Notes: generated from the sequence alone by a model not told the origin. Positions 32,895 through 49,208 are shown, counted from the first letter of the stretch. The stretch is DNA of 64,000 bases from Methylomonas sp. 11b (GCF_000515215.1 NZ_KI911557.1:1447586-1511585); one strand, 5' to 3'. Translations and numbers: made by a program.

Positions 32895-35009
32895 ATGACT
32901 CAAAATAATTCTTCCATCGCCAAACTGTTTCCCGGCTTTTCAGACGCTGATAGCTTACAGATAGGCCAAGCACTGAAGCTGGTCGAGCAACTTTCGGTGG
33001 ACTACCACGACACCGTCCGCCCCAAAGGCGTCGATGTCGCAGCGATTTTAATGAGTGTGCATATCGACCTGGAAACTATTCTGGCGGCGCTGCTCAGCGA
33101 TTCACGCGTTGCCGGCAAACTTAGCGACTCGGCAATACGAGAGCAATTCGGGCCGGTGGTCGCCGACTTGGTTAAGGATGTGAGCTGGCTGAATCATGTC
33201 AGCATTTACAGTACCGACATGGCAAACCAGCCCAATCAAGCCGAGATCTTGCGGCGCATGCTGCTGGCGATGACCCACGACGTGCGAGCGGTGCTGATTA
33301 AATTGGCTTTCCGCATTCAACGGCTGCGCGGACTACAACACGAGCAAGAAAATATCCGCCGCTTTATTGCCAGGGAAACTCTGGATATTTATGCGCCTCT
33401 CGCCAATCGCCTGGGCATTAATCAATTTAAATGGGAATTGGAAGATCTAGCGTTTCGCTATGCCGATCCGGAGCATTACCGCTTCGTTACCGAATCATTG
33501 GCGGTCAATCGCGAACAACGCCAAGCCTTTATCGAACGCTTTGTAACGACCCTTAACGACCGTTTAAAACAGGAAGGCATACAGGCCAAGGTCTACGGCA
33601 GACCCAAGCACATCTATAGCATCTGGAACAAGATGCACCGCAAGCAGCTGGCGATAAATGAGCTTTACGACTTATTGGCAGTGCGGGTGGTGGTGGACAG
33701 TTTGTCTGCCTGCTACATGGTGCTGGGCTTGGCGCACAGCCAATGGCAACATATTCCACGCGAATTCGACGATTACATCGCCAACCCCAAGGAAAACGGT
33801 TATCAATCGCTGCATACCGTGGTTTTGGATGAAGACGGCAACCGTATCGAAATTCAAATCCGTACCAAAGCCATGCACGACTTCGCCGAATTGGGGGTAG
33901 CAGCACACTGGCGCTATAAGGAAGGCAGCAAGTTCAACGCTGCCACCGAGAAGAACATCGCGTCGCTCCGACAACTGCTGGAAGACAAGGATAACGCCGA
34001 CAGCTTACTGGAAAACTTTCATACCGAGCTATTTTCTGATCGGGTATTCGTACTCACCCCGGCCGGTAAGCTGATCGACTTGGTCAAGGGCGCTACTCCA
34101 CTGGATTTTGCCTATGCAATTCATACCGAAGTCGGCCATAGCTGCCGCGGTGCCAAGGTTAACGGTCAGATCAAGCCACTGACCTACAAGCTTTGTTCCG
34201 GGGAGCAGGTGGAAATTATCACTGTCAAAAACGGCCAGCCCAATCACAACTGGCTGAATCCCAACCTCGGTTACTTAAAGACCCCCCGCGCGATCAGTAA
34301 GGTAAAAAGCTGGTTCAAGCAACAACAGCAGGCCGAAAATGTCGCCGCCGGCAAATTGCTGCTGGATAAGGAGAGTAAGCGGCTGGGATTAAAAACCGTC
34401 GATATCAACGAGCTTTTAAGGCATTTTAAATTCTCGGACATAGAACATTTTTACGAAGCGCTAGGACACGGCGACATCAACAACAGGCAATTGGCCGGCG
34501 CGCTGAAAATTCCGGAATTGGAACCTACGCCGATTAAGTTGGTGCCAAGCAAATCCCCGACCCAATCGGCGATCACTATCGACGATATCGATAACGTGGT
34601 CACCACGCTGGCGCATTGTTGCTCGCCGGTAAAAGGCGACGAGATAATCGGTTTTATCTCGCATAAGCGCGGCATCACTATTCATCGCCGCGATTGCGAG
34701 AATATCCGGCATTTATCACCAGAACAGCAACTGCAATTGTTGAAAGCCGATTGGAGTGGTCAACAAACCGTACATCACAGCGTGCCGATTTTGATTCACG
34801 CCTTTAATGCGCAAAATTTGCTGAACGACGTTTCTCAGGTACTAGCCGCCGGGAAAGTACATATCAGCAATGCGTCATTGAAGACCCACGACGACTTGTC
34901 CGCCATTCTGACTATGACCATTCAAATTGAAAATACCGAGCAGCTCAGTTTGGTGCTGACACGTATCAGTCATTTGCCGAATATTATTGAAGTGAGGAGG
35001 AAAGTCTGA
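32895..35009 (+). CDS. relA: (p)ppGpp synthetase RelA
   Basis: This is a 704-residue stringent-response enzyme that makes (p)ppGpp on stalled ribosomes. The N-terminal HD region is degenerate: AALLSDSRVAGK stands where active hydrolases have His-Asp. The synthetase domain is intact (VYGRPKHIYSIWNKM, LLAVRVVV, ENGYQSLHTVV), and the EFDDYI motif around residue 290 is the EXDD signature of RelA rather than SpoT. TGS (VFVLTPAGKLIDLVKGATPL), a CCSPVKGDEI zinc-finger segment and the ACT/RRM tail follow. The full set suggests synthesis only, with a separate SpoT elsewhere. Confidence 0.93.
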   Translation: MTQNNSSIAKLFPGFSDADSLQIGQALKLVEQLSVDYHDTVRPKGVDVAAILMSVHIDLETILAALLSDSRVAGKLSDSAIREQFGPVVADLVKDVSWLNHVSIYSTDMANQPNQAEILRRMLLAMTHDVRAVLIKLAFRIQRLRGLQHEQENIRRFIARETLDIYAPLANRLGINQFKWELEDLAFRYADPEHYRFVTESLAVNREQRQAFIERFVTTLNDRLKQEGIQAKVYGRPKHIYSIWNKMHRKQLAINELYDLLAVRVVVDSLSACYMVLGLAHSQWQHIPREFDDYIANPKENGYQSLHTVVLDEDGNRIEIQIRTKAMHDFAELGVAAHWRYKEGSKFNAATEKNIASLRQLLEDKDNADSLLENFHTELFSDRVFVLTPAGKLIDLVKGATPLDFAYAIHTEVGHSCRGAKVNGQIKPLTYKLCSGEQVEIITVKNGQPNHNWLNPNLGYLKTPRAISKVKSWFKQQQQAENVAAGKLLLDKESKRLGLKTVDINELLRHFKFSDIEHFYEALGHGDINNRQLAGALKIPELEPTPIKLVPSKSPTQSAITIDDIDNVVTTLAHCCSPVKGDEIIGFISHKRGITIHRRDCENIRHLSPEQQLQLLKADWSGQQTVHHSVPILIHAFNAQNLLNDVSQVLAAGKVHISNASLKTHDDLSAILTMTIQIENTEQLSLVLTRISHLPNIIEVRRKV

Positions 35010-35101
35010 ATCATCGTAACTTCGACTATCCGGAAGACTTTTTTAGCGGCTCGGCAGACGATTCATGCTAACATAGCCGTTTTAAATTTAGAGCTTTAAC
35101 T

Positions 35102-35320
35102 ATGGCAAAAGAAGATCAGATTGAAATGGATGGCAAGGTCATCGACACCCTGCCCAATACTATGTTTCGCGTCGAGCTAGAAAACGGTCACATCGTTACC
35201 GCCCATATCTCCGGCAAAATGCGCAAGCACTATATCCGCATCCTAACTGGCGATAAAGTCCGCGTAGAAATGACTCCCTACGACCTAACTAAAGGCCGTA
35301 TCACTTTCCGCAATCGCTAA
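35102..35320 (+). CDS. infA: translation initiation factor IF-1
   Basis: This is a 72-residue OB-fold protein ([52 protein letters not shown]). It binds the ribosomal A site during initiation. It is a single gene convergent with clpA, a common gammaproteobacterial neighbourhood. Confidence 0.98.
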   Translation: MAKEDQIEMDGKVIDTLPNTMFRVELENGHIVTAHISGKMRKHYIRILTGDKVRVEMTPYDLTKGRITFRNR

Positions 35321-35353
35321 CCCGTCTCCGGGAAAGCGATTGCTTCCCTCGTT

Positions 35354-37630
35354 CTACACGACTTGATTTAATTCCGAAACGATAAGTTGTTTGCTCTCGA
35401 TGGCAAAAGCCAACGCATCGTTCTCGACATGTACTCGTACGTGACCGCCATTCGCTAAACGACCAAACAACAAATCTTCCGCCAACGGTTTTTTGATCTT
35501 TTCCTGAATCAAACGCGCCATTGGCCTTGCGCCCATTTTCGGATCGCAACCGTGCTCGGCCAGCCAAGACCGCGCGGCAGGTTCCAAAGTCAATGTAACG
35601 TTCTTATCGGCCAATATGGCTTCCAGCTCGAAAATAAACTTATCGACCACACTACCGACCACCGCCATATCCAGCGGTTTGAATTGCACGATGGCATCCA
35701 GACGATTTCTAAATTCCGGCGAAAAACCGCGCTCGATCACTTTCATACTATCGGAAGCATGATTTTGCTGAGTGAAGCCAATAGAGGCCCGGCTGCTTTC
35801 CTCCGCGCCGGCGTTGGTAGTCATAATTAGAATGATGTTTCTGAAATCGGCTTTACGACCGTTATTGTCGGTCAAGGTGCCGTGATCCATCACCTGTAGC
35901 AATAGATTGAACACATCCGGATGGGCTTTTTCCAATTCATCCAACAACAATACTGCATGGGGATGCTTGGTCACCGCTTCGGTCAGTAATCCGCCCTGAT
36001 CGAACCCAACATAACCCGGAGGCGCACCGATTAAACGCGATACGGTATGCCGCTCCATGTATTCGGACATATCGAAACGAATCAATTCTATGCCTAGTAC
36101 TTTAGCCAGCTGACGGGTCACTTCGGTTTTACCGACACCGGTAGGGCCGGCAAACAGGAATGAACCGATGGTCTTAGTGGTATCGCGTAAACCCGCCCGT
36201 GATAATTTGATCGCTGACGCTAACTCTGAAATAGCCTCGTCTTGACCGAAAACCAGCATTTTCAGATTTTTTTCCAAGTTGGATAGTTTATCAATATCGT
36301 TGGACGATACCGATTGGGCCGGCACTCTGGCAATTTTGGCGACGATTTCTTCAATCTCTGCGGTATCAATTAGATCTTTGCGGTCAATACCGGCAAACAA
36401 ACGCTGCCTGGCCCCAGCCTCGTCGATTACATCAATGGCCTTGTCCGGCAAATGTCTGTCGGTGATATAGCGTGCTGATAATTCCACCGCCAGTCGCAAC
36501 GCTTCTTGGGTATATTTCAGGCCATGATGCTCTTCAAAGCGTGACTTCAAGCCCTTCAAGATTAATACGGTATCTTCTATCGATGGCTCTATCACATCGA
36601 TTTTCTGGAAGCGCCGCGCTAGAGCATGGTCTTTTTCGAAAATACCACGATATTCTTGATAAGTAGTGGACCCAATGCAACGCAATTGTCCGGATGCCAA
36701 CACCGGTTTGATCAAGTTGGACGCATCCATCACCCCACCGGAAGCGGAACCCGCGCCAATAATGGTATGAATTTCGTCGATAAATAAAATTGAGTCGGGT
36801 TCTTTTTTAAGCTGGCTAATTAAAGCCTTTAGTCGTTTTTCAAAATCGCCGCGATATTTGGTACCGGCAACCAGTGCGCCCATGTCCAAGGAATAAATGA
36901 CACTATTCAACAATATATCCGGCACTTGTTCTTCGACAATTCGTTTCGCCAAACCTTCGGCAATAGCGGTTTTACCAACCCCCGCTTCCCCTACCAATAA
37001 AGGATTATTTTTGCGGCGGCGGCAAAGCACCTGAATCGTTCTTTCCACTTCCAGCTCGCGGCCAATTAAAGGATCGATGTTGCCTTTCAGGGCTTCTTCG
37101 TTCAAGTTGGTTGCGTATTTTTCCAATGGGCTGGACAAAGCTTCATTGCTGCCACGGTCGGCTTCCGGCTCTTCACTACTCTCTTTTCTGAACTGCTCGA
37201 TTTTGGAAACCCCATGCGCCAGGTAATTGACCACGTCCAAGCGGGTGATGTCTTGTTTGTTCAACAGATAAACCGCGTGTGAATCCTGTTCACTAAACAA
37301 GGCCACAAACAGATTGGCGCCGGTCACTTCTTTTTTGTCGGAAGCCTGTACATGAAACACCGCACGCTGTAAAACGCGCTGAAAACCTAAAGTGGGCTGG
37401 GTTTCTCGCTGTATGCCTTCTGGAATCAGGGAAATGGTTTCGTCTATAAACCGGGTTAATTCGGCCCGCAACGCATTAACATTGCAGCCGCAAGCAATCA
37501 AAATCGGTATCGTCGTGACGTTATCCAGCAAGGCCAGCAACAAATGCTCGACCGTGATGAATTCGTGTCTTTTGGCATGAGCTCCAGTAAAAGCAGCGTT
37601 CAATGTCACTTCAAGTTCTTTACTTAGCAT
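35354..37630 (-). CDS. clpA: ATP-dependent Clp protease ATP-binding subunit ClpA
   Basis: This is a 758-residue AAA+ unfoldase that feeds ClpP. It has an N-terminal Clp_N repeat domain ([16 protein letters not shown]), D1 Walker [16 protein letters not shown] (~residue 218), and D2 Walker [16 protein letters not shown] (~495) with [14 protein letters not shown]. The small insertion typical of ClpB is absent, and the partner clpS lies just upstream. ClpS-ClpA degrades N-end-rule substrates. Confidence 0.97.
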   Translation of the reverse strand: MLSKELEVTLNAAFTGAHAKRHEFITVEHLLLALLDNVTTIPILIACGCNVNALRAELTRFIDETISLIPEGIQRETQPTLGFQRVLQRAVFHVQASDKKEVTGANLFVALFSEQDSHAVYLLNKQDITRLDVVNYLAHGVSKIEQFRKESSEEPEADRGSNEALSSPLEKYATNLNEEALKGNIDPLIGRELEVERTIQVLCRRRKNNPLLVGEAGVGKTAIAEGLAKRIVEEQVPDILLNSVIYSLDMGALVAGTKYRGDFEKRLKALISQLKKEPDSILFIDEIHTIIGAGSASGGVMDASNLIKPVLASGQLRCIGSTTYQEYRGIFEKDHALARRFQKIDVIEPSIEDTVLILKGLKSRFEEHHGLKYTQEALRLAVELSARYITDRHLPDKAIDVIDEAGARQRLFAGIDRKDLIDTAEIEEIVAKIARVPAQSVSSNDIDKLSNLEKNLKMLVFGQDEAISELASAIKLSRAGLRDTTKTIGSFLFAGPTGVGKTEVTRQLAKVLGIELIRFDMSEYMERHTVSRLIGAPPGYVGFDQGGLLTEAVTKHPHAVLLLDELEKAHPDVFNLLLQVMDHGTLTDNNGRKADFRNIILIMTTNAGAEESSRASIGFTQQNHASDSMKVIERGFSPEFRNRLDAIVQFKPLDMAVVGSVVDKFIFELEAILADKNVTLTLEPAARSWLAEHGCDPKMGARPMARLIQEKIKKPLAEDLLFGRLANGGHVRVHVENDALAFAIESKQLIVSELNQVV

Positions 37631-37639
37631 GGTTACCCC

Positions 37640-37963
37640 TCACGCCTCTTCCATCGTGCACATCAGCGGGTGATGATGCTCGCGGGAATATTCATTAACA
37701 ATATGTACTTTCGTTTCAGCAACGTCTTTAGTATAGGTACCGCAAACACCGACGCCCTGTGTATGCACTTGTAACATCACCTGAGTGGCTTTCTCTTGGC
37801 TCATGTTAAAAAAATCAGTCAATATTTCGACGACAAAATCCATCGGCGTAAAGTCGTCGTTAAGCAACATAACCTTATACAGTGGCGGTCTTTTCAGCTG
37901 CGGCTTGGCTTCTTGCAGCGCGGTGTTACCGTCGCCATCTTTCAAGGGTTCAAAATCTGACAT
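37640..37963 (-). CDS. clpS: ClpS adaptor of ClpAP
   Basis: This is a 107-residue adaptor. The core [20 protein letters not shown] and [20 protein letters not shown] carries the N-degron pocket residues, and the N-terminal ~25 residues are a flexible extension. It is 9 bp from clpA and read with it. Confidence 0.97.
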   Translation of the reverse strand: MSDFEPLKDGDGNTALQEAKPQLKRPPLYKVMLLNDDFTPMDFVVEILTDFFNMSQEKATQVMLQVHTQGVGVCGTYTKDVAETKVHIVNEYSREHHHPLMCTMEEA

Positions 37964-38088
37964 AAGCTTTGGTGCTGTGAATCATTGTGGTCTTAAAAAT
38001 AGCGTCTTCAACATTAAATTTCAATCTTTGGGCATATAAAAAACATTTCGAGTAAAATGCGCGCCTTTTACCGTTTTCTATCTACATC

Positions 38089-38540
38089 ATGGTTTGGAAA
38101 CCTCACGTCACCGTCGCCGCCGTGATTGAAAAAGACGGTCGCTTTCTGCTGGTTGAAGAGACAACGGCACGAGGCCTTGCGTTCAATCAACCCGCAGGTC
38201 ATTTGGAAGAAGGTGAAGATTTAATCAGTGCCGTCAAACGCGAAGTTTGCGAGGAAACAGCTTGGCAATTTGAACCGGAGGCATTAATCGCCACACAACT
38301 ATGGCGCAGAAATCCACATATGCCCAGTTTTGTTCGCTTCTGTTTTTCCGGCACGGTCAACAACCACAACACAGAACAACCTCTCGATGACGGCATTATC
38401 GACACTCACTGGTTAAGCCGCAATGAAATTTACGCAAAACGCCAACAATTGCGCAGCCCTTTGGTTTTAACCACTGTGGACGAATACCTGAAAGGTCACC
38501 GTTACCCGCTTACCATCTTACAGTCTTTTATCGATTTAGA

Positions 38541-38544
<4 letters not shown>
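38089..38544 (+). CDS. nudJ: NUDIX hydrolase NudJ-like
   Basis: This is a 151-residue protein beginning [20 protein letters not shown], with Nudix box [21 protein letters not shown]. coli NudJ hydrolyses HMP-PP and nucleoside triphosphates. Its stop overlaps the mnmA start (ATGA), an arrangement conserved in gammaproteobacteria. Confidence 0.92.
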
Positions 38545-41055
<2,511 letters not shown>

Positions 41056-41071
41056 CCCTCAGGACAGGTAG

Positions 41072-42301
41072 TTGCTGAACTTCATCTGGATATTCTTCTT
41101 CCTGAGCGCATTCGCCACCGCCGCCTTCAAGCTGCTGGTGCTGGGCGACACCAAGGTGTTTTCCGACTTGATGAATGCGATGTTCAGCCTGGCTAAGACC
41201 GCGTTCGAGATTTCGCTGGGACTGAGCGGCGTGCTGGCCTTGTGGCTGGGCATCATGAAAATCGGCGAGCATAGCGGCTTCATCGATTTGTTGACCAAGG
41301 CGCTCAATCCATTATTCAGCCGCTTGATGCCTGAAATCCCGAAGGATCATCCGGCGTTGGGCGCGATGGTGATGAACATTGCCGCCAACATGCTGGGTCT
41401 GGATAACGCGGCGACGCCGATGGGCATCAAAGCTATGCAGGAAATGCAAACTCTGAATCCGCATCCCGAACGAGCCACCGATGCGCAGATTCTGTTTCTG
41501 GTAATCAACACTGCCTCTGTGACGCTGTTCCCGGTGACGATTTTCGCTTATCGAGCCCAACTCGGCGCGGCTAATCCCACCGACGTGTTCATCCCGATTT
41601 TGATCGCCACCTATATGTCGACGTTTACCGGCTTACTGGCCGTCGCCGCCATGCAAAAGATCAATCTGCTGGACAAGGTGGTATTAGCCTATCTGGGCGG
41701 CATCACTGCCTTGGTCGCCGGCATCTTGGCCTATTTCGCAGGGTTGGATCAAGCCGAAATGTTGAAGCAATCGGCACTGGTCAGCCATGTCATTTTGTTC
41801 AGTTTGGTGATTTCATTCATCATTGCCGCCGCTTACAAACGCTTGAACGCCTACGAACTGTTTGTCGAAGGCGCAAAGCACGGTTTTCAGACCGCCATCA
41901 CCATCATTCCCTATCTGGTGGCGATGCTGGTGGCCTTCGGAGTATTTCGGGCCAGCGGCGCGCTGGAATTGATCACCGATGGCGTAAGGCTAATGGTCAA
42001 TGTTGCAGGCATCGACAACCGCTTCATCGACGGCCTGCCCACCGCGCTGATGAAGCCGTTCAGCGGCAGCGGTGCGCGGGCGATGATGATAGACACCATG
42101 CAGACCCACGGCGCCGATTCATTTGCCGGGCGGCTGGCGTCGGTGGTGCAAGGCAGCACCGAGACCACGTTTTATGTGTTGGCGGTGTATTTCGGCGCGG
42201 TGAACATCAAGCAGATACGTCATGCCGCAGCCTGCGGCATCATTGCCGACTTCGGCGGCATCCTTACCGCTATTTTTGTGACTTATTGGTTTTTCGGCTA
42301 A
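41072..42301 (+). CDS. SpmA-SpmB fused nucleoside-recognition membrane protein
   Basis: This is a 409-residue polytopic protein with a TTG start supported by AGGACAGG upstream. The first half (IASLGLSGVLALWLGIM-like, NMLGLDNAATPMGIKAMQEM) matches spore maturation protein A, and the second half (FVEGAKHGFQTAITIIPYLV, TALMKPFSGSGARAMMIDTM) matches protein B. Two Gate domains in one chain are usual in non-sporulating Gram-negatives. The transported or sensed molecule is unknown. It is just downstream of purB and may share its transcript. Confidence 0.85.
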   Translation: MLNFIWIFFFLSAFATAAFKLLVLGDTKVFSDLMNAMFSLAKTAFEISLGLSGVLALWLGIMKIGEHSGFIDLLTKALNPLFSRLMPEIPKDHPALGAMVMNIAANMLGLDNAATPMGIKAMQEMQTLNPHPERATDAQILFLVINTASVTLFPVTIFAYRAQLGAANPTDVFIPILIATYMSTFTGLLAVAAMQKINLLDKVVLAYLGGITALVAGILAYFAGLDQAEMLKQSALVSHVILFSLVISFIIAAAYKRLNAYELFVEGAKHGFQTAITIIPYLVAMLVAFGVFRASGALELITDGVRLMVNVAGIDNRFIDGLPTALMKPFSGSGARAMMIDTMQTHGADSFAGRLASVVQGSTETTFYVLAVYFGAVNIKQIRHAAACGIIADFGGILTAIFVTYWFFG

Positions 42302-42309
42302 GGCCGACA

Positions 42310-42345
42310 GGGCGAAAACCCTAAAGGGTACAAGTAAATTCGCCC
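42310..42345. repeat. nested palindromic intergenic repeat
   Basis: Outer arms GGGCGAA/TTCGCCC enclose ACCC-TAAA-GGGT and ACAAGT. The block ACCCTAAAGGGTACAAGT resembles the 17-bp insertion in the IS3 transposase (ACCCACAGGGCACAAGT). Confidence 0.5.
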
Positions 42346-42366
42346 CTACGTTTTTTGGATACAGAC

Positions 42367-43653
42367 ATGCAAATACATTTAAAAACCCTTGGCTGCCGCC
42401 TGAATGAAGCTGAATTGGAAACTTGGGCACAGGCGTTTCAGGCCAAAGGCCACGGTATTACTCGCAATCTGAATGACGCACAATTGGTCATTATCAATTC
42501 CTGCGCGGTCACGCAAGATGCGGTGAAAAAATCCAAGCAAATGATACGCCGCATCCACCGTGACAATCCGCAAGCCAAACTAGTGGTCAGCGGCTGTTAC
42601 GCGACCCTGAACGAAACAGAAGCCGCGCAATTAATGGGCGTGGACTTGATCGTCGGCAACCAGGATAAAAACCAGCTGGTGGAAAAAACCCTGGCCGAGC
42701 TGAATCTGGACAGCATGCCGGCCATGTCGACCGAACCCGGCGAAGTGTCTTTGTTCAGCCGTGGCCGTCAGCGCGCCTTCGTCAAGGTCCAGGACGGCTG
42801 CCGCTACCGCTGCACCTTCTGCATCGTCACCGTTGCTCGCGGCGAAGAAAGCAGCCGGTCCATTCAAGCGGTCATTGACGAGATTAACGAGTTGCACGCT
42901 CAAGGTATACAGGAAATCATCATCACCGGTGTGCATTTAGGCGGTTACGGCAGTGACATCAACAGCAATCTGGTCGAATTGATCACCGAAATTCTAAATA
43001 AGACTGAGATTCCTCGCTTGCGCATGGGTTCTTTGGAACCTTGGGAGCTGCCAAACGGTTTTTTCGAACTGTTCAAAAATCCAAGACTGATGCCTCACCT
43101 ACATCTGCCATTACAAAGCGGCAGCGACAGCGTCTTAAGACGCATGGCCAGACGCTGTAAAACGGAGGAATTCGGCCAGATCGTTAAACTGGCCCGCGCG
43201 ACGATCACGCATTTCAATATCACTACCGACATCATAGTCGGCTTTCCCGGCGAAACCGAATTGGAATGGCAGGAAAGTTTTGATTACATCAAAAGCCTGG
43301 GGTTTGGTCATATTCACATTTTTAGCTATTCGCCTCGCGAAGGTACCAAAGCCGCGGGCTTGCCGGATCAAATCGATCAGAACACTAAGAAACAGCGCAG
43401 CAAGCAATTGCATGAATTAGCCGCCACAATGAAGCGCAGGTTCATTGCCGAAAACCTCGGCGAGCAGGCCAATATTTTATGGGAAGGGCAAAAAGAGGCG
43501 CAGAGTAATGGCACTATCCGCCATTTCGGTTACACGCCGAATTATCTAAGGGTAGCGTGCGACGTGGCGCCTGACCTCATTCTGGAAAATAGGATGGTGG
43601 CGGGAGAATTAATCGAAGCTAAACAGGATTTCGTGCTGGTACGTTTGACTTGA
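42367..43653 (+). CDS. mtaB: MtaB-type tRNA methylthiotransferase
   Basis: This is a 428-residue radical-SAM enzyme of the MiaB/MtaB family, predicted to convert t6A37 to ms2t6A37 in tRNA. The N-terminal UPF0004 domain (KTLGCRLNEAELETWAQAF, VINSCAVTQDAVKKSK, VVSGCYATLNE) supplies three Cys for one cluster, and CRYRCTFCIVTVARG supplies the CxxxCxxC SAM cluster; a TRAM-like C-terminus follows. Start ATG 42367 gives the family MQIHLKTLGC. Confidence 0.9.
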   Translation: MQIHLKTLGCRLNEAELETWAQAFQAKGHGITRNLNDAQLVIINSCAVTQDAVKKSKQMIRRIHRDNPQAKLVVSGCYATLNETEAAQLMGVDLIVGNQDKNQLVEKTLAELNLDSMPAMSTEPGEVSLFSRGRQRAFVKVQDGCRYRCTFCIVTVARGEESSRSIQAVIDEINELHAQGIQEIIITGVHLGGYGSDINSNLVELITEILNKTEIPRLRMGSLEPWELPNGFFELFKNPRLMPHLHLPLQSGSDSVLRRMARRCKTEEFGQIVKLARATITHFNITTDIIVGFPGETELEWQESFDYIKSLGFGHIHIFSYSPREGTKAAGLPDQIDQNTKKQRSKQLHELAATMKRRFIAENLGEQANILWEGQKEAQSNGTIRHFGYTPNYLRVACDVAPDLILENRMVAGELIEAKQDFVLVRLT

Positions 43654-43660
43654 CGCCATA

Positions 43661-43695
43661 AAAAAGCCGCAAAGCTGTTTGCTTGGCGGCTTTTT
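43661..43695. terminator. bidirectional terminator between mtaB and mlaA
   Basis: AAAAAGCCGC...GCGGCTTTTT with inner AAAGC/GCTT arms serves both convergent genes. Confidence 0.85.
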
Positions 43696-43718
43696 CCCAT
43701 AAGAGCGGACAGTTTAAA

Positions 43719-44501
43719 TCAATACGGATTCGGATCAAGCGGCCCTCGCCCGCCGCCCTGCATTTCATCGAATTTCAAGACATCTTCGTCCGGAACCTTA
43801 CCATCATGAATTAGATAATTACGTCTGGAAAGATAGGCGTTTTTGAAAAACTCGTAACGATCCAGTGCTGCTTCGGTGGCAACTTTTTCCATGCCCAATA
43901 AATCTGAACGTGCATCGATGACTTTCAATGCGCCAGGTCCAATTGAAACAGCCGCGCCAATCCAATTTGGATTTATATAGATACCGGCATAAGTAAACGG
44001 ATTCATCGCGGCATCGCCAACCAATCCGAACACACCACGCGGCGAACTAGGTCCGAAAAACGGTAGCACCAAGTAAGGACCGGTAGGTATTCCCCAATAG
44101 CCTAAGGTTTGATCAAAGTCTTCATTATGCTTCGGCAAATCGATCATCGTCCCAACATCTATAAGACCGGCAACACCGATTGTGCTGTTCACCAAGAAAC
44201 GCGCACCGTCCTGACCCGATTGCAGTAGTTTTCCCTGTAAAACATCGTTGGTACAAACACCTATGTCATCGACATTGCTGAAAAAATTAGTAACGGCTTG
44301 GTCCGCAAAATCAGGCATAACCCAATCGTAGCCTTTCGCAACCGGTTTCATGACATAATCGTCCACACCGTCATTAAACGATTGCACTCCTCTATTCCAG
44401 CCCTCCCATGGATCTTTAGGATCAACACCGCGGGTTGTGGCACAGCCGCTTAATACAGTCAGTAACCCTAAGATAACCCAACTTTTTTTCCCGTCTAGCA
44501 T
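43719..44501 (-). CDS. mlaA: MlaA phospholipid-transport lipoprotein
   Basis: This is a 260-residue outer-membrane lipoprotein. The lipobox LTVLSGC places the acylated Cys at about residue 20. The core has DPWEGWNRGVQSFNDGVDDY, RFLVNSTIGVAGLIDV and GPYLVLPFFGPSSPRG, the signatures of VacJ/MlaA. It removes phospholipids from the outer leaflet with MlaBCDEF, whose genes are not in the window. Confidence 0.95.
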   Translation of the reverse strand: MLDGKKSWVILGLLTVLSGCATTRGVDPKDPWEGWNRGVQSFNDGVDDYVMKPVAKGYDWVMPDFADQAVTNFFSNVDDIGVCTNDVLQGKLLQSGQDGARFLVNSTIGVAGLIDVGTMIDLPKHNEDFDQTLGYWGIPTGPYLVLPFFGPSSPRGVFGLVGDAAMNPFTYAGIYINPNWIGAAVSIGPGALKVIDARSDLLGMEKVATEAALDRYEFFKNAYLSRRNYLIHDGKVPDEDVLKFDEMQGGGRGPLDPNPY

Positions 44502-44592
44502 AACTTCACCTCTCCAATTGAATATTGTTTATACCTATCCAAAACTCACGTAACATAACGCACAACCGACTTTTCTAGCCAACCACAACTCA

Positions 44593-45219
44593 ATGGAAAT
44601 AAACCTAAATCCGTTAGGCAACCGTTTCAGAGGTTACCTTCCTGTTATTGTCGATATAGAGACCGCTGGCTTTAATTCGAAAAAAAACCCACTATTGGAA
44701 ATCGCCGCCGTGATAGTCGAACCAGACACCGATGGTTGGTTACATATCACCGAAAAACATCATTGCAATATTATTCCTTTCAAAAATTCCGAGTTGGATG
44801 ATGCTGCACTCAAATTTACCGGCATCGACCCATATCATCCTTTCCGCATGGCTATAGAAGAGAAGGATGCACTTACCAAGCTGTTTACCCCTATCAAAGC
44901 CGCTGTAAAACGTAACGAATGCAAGCGGGCCATTTTGGTTGGTCACAACCCGGCTTTCGATATCAATTTTTTGAACGCCGCGATTGAACGTACCAACTAC
45001 AAACGAAGCCCGTTTCATCCATTCAGTAGCTTCGACACAGCCACACTAGGTGGACTAATGTACGGCCAAACAGTCTTAGCAAAAATTGCTCAAGCCGCCG
45101 GAATTATCTGGGATAACGAGAAAGCACATTCAGCGCTTTACGACGCCGAACAAACTGCCGAGTTGTTTTGCCTGATTATCAACCGGTGGAAAAAATTAAG
45201 CGAGTATGAAGCGACATAA
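44593..45219 (+). CDS. rnt: ribonuclease T
   Basis: This is a 208-residue DEDD-family 3'-5' exonuclease that trims tRNA and 5S/23S rRNA ends. Motifs: VDIETAGFNSK (ExoI), LVGHNPAFDINFLN (ExoII), and EKAHSALYDAEQTAELF (ExoIII, DEDDh). N-terminal NRFRGYLPVIVD is RNase-T-specific. Confidence 0.96.
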   Translation: MEINLNPLGNRFRGYLPVIVDIETAGFNSKKNPLLEIAAVIVEPDTDGWLHITEKHHCNIIPFKNSELDDAALKFTGIDPYHPFRMAIEEKDALTKLFTPIKAAVKRNECKRAILVGHNPAFDINFLNAAIERTNYKRSPFHPFSSFDTATLGGLMYGQTVLAKIAQAAGIIWDNEKAHSALYDAEQTAELFCLIINRWKKLSEYEAT

Positions 45220-45410
45220 ATCTACTCAATTAGCGACCTAGAGCACATTAGTTTCTAAATAAGGCGAGCGATGAACATATGCATCCAAACCAACTCTCAG
45301 ATATTGTAATTCAGGGGATCATTAACCGAGTTTACAGAACAAGCGAAAAGCGTCTAACCGAAATTTCGTTTATCGCCCCACTTGGCTTTATCCCAAGATT
45401 TCCTGCTCGA

Positions 45411-45731
45411 TTAAAGTTTAGAGGCCACGTTAGTTAGCATATTATTCAATTCGCCTTTATTGAATAGATCGAGGACGATATCGCAACCACCGACTAATTC
45501 GCCGTTGATGTAGAGTTGGGGATAGGTAGGCCAGTGCGAGTATTCTTTCAGGGCCTCACGGACTTCAGGGTCTTCGAAGATATTGATATGAGCATAATCG
45601 GCATTGCAGGCTTCCAACGCCTGCACCACCCGACTGGAAAAGCCGCATTGGGGGAAATCAGGGGTGCCTTTCATGTACAAGACGACGGGATGACTGGCTA
45701 ATTGAGCTTGGATTCGGTCTATTGCACTCAT
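45411..45731 (-). CDS. grxD: monothiol glutaredoxin Grx4-like
   Basis: This is a 106-residue protein starting MSAIDRIQAQLASHPVVLYM. The active site PDFPQCGFSSR corresponds to the CGFS class that binds and transfers [2Fe-2S] clusters with BolA-type partners. ATG 45731 is taken instead of a longer upstream frame that does not match the family. Confidence 0.96.
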   Translation of the reverse strand: MSAIDRIQAQLASHPVVLYMKGTPDFPQCGFSSRVVQALEACNADYAHINIFEDPEVREALKEYSHWPTYPQLYINGELVGGCDIVLDLFNKGELNNMLTNVASKL

Positions 45732-45820
45732 GATTTTTCTCGCTAGACATTGATGAGATGGGATTCTAACAACCACTACTGCAAATTTGAAGCGTGATTA
45801 TCTGAATGGGATTTTAATAC

Positions 45821-45854
45821 AAAAAAAAGCCCTGCTATTACTAGCAGGGCTTTT
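45821..45854 (-). terminator. rRNA operon terminator
   Basis: AAGCCCTGCTAGTAATAGCA+GGGCTT is followed by TTTTTTTT on the minus strand, just after the 5S gene. Confidence 0.9.
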
Positions 45855-45863
45855 GGGATAGGC

Positions 45864-45981
45864 GCTTGGCGATGACCTACTTTCACATGGCAACCTGCCA
45901 CACTATCATCGGCGCTAAGCGGTTTCACTTCCGAGTTCGGGATGGGATCGGGTGGTTCACGCTTGCTATGTTCACCAAGCA
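45864..45981 (-). rRNA. rrf: 5S ribosomal RNA
   Basis: Minus-strand sequence TGCTTGGTGAACATAGC...CGCCAAGC forms the closing helix I. Conserved loop CCCGATCCCATCCCGAACTC and the GTAGGTCATCGCC end are present. Ends are approximate. Confidence 0.95.
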
Positions 45982-46134
45982 AACTGGTTAGGCTGTTGTT
46001 GCAGCCGTCATGCGCAGGTTTTAAGCGTTTCGCTTTGACCTGCTTTCATGGAAATCTGTATTGAGTTTGTCGTTCTCTTGCGTGTTCAGCTACTGTTGTC
46101 TTTTGACTTTACCCAAACGCATTGGGTGTTATAT

Positions 46135-49028
<2,894 letters not shown>

Positions 49029-49208
49029 ATATAACCCGAATACGTCTGTACTTTGGTTATACTGTCAGCTGACATTTTCGCTGATTTTTTCTGCTTGAGA
49101 ACGACATGCTGCTTGCTTTCCATCTTTATCTTTCGACATTGACTTCATTCAAACCGCAACTCGTTTCAGTTTCGATCATTGCTGATCGTTACTATAGTTA
49201 CAGATTTC

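Noticed and set aside
45280..45435. 52-residue plus-strand frame starting MHPNQLSDIVIQ
   Set aside because: Runs into the 3' end of grxD on the other strand, with no clear ribosome-binding site or family.
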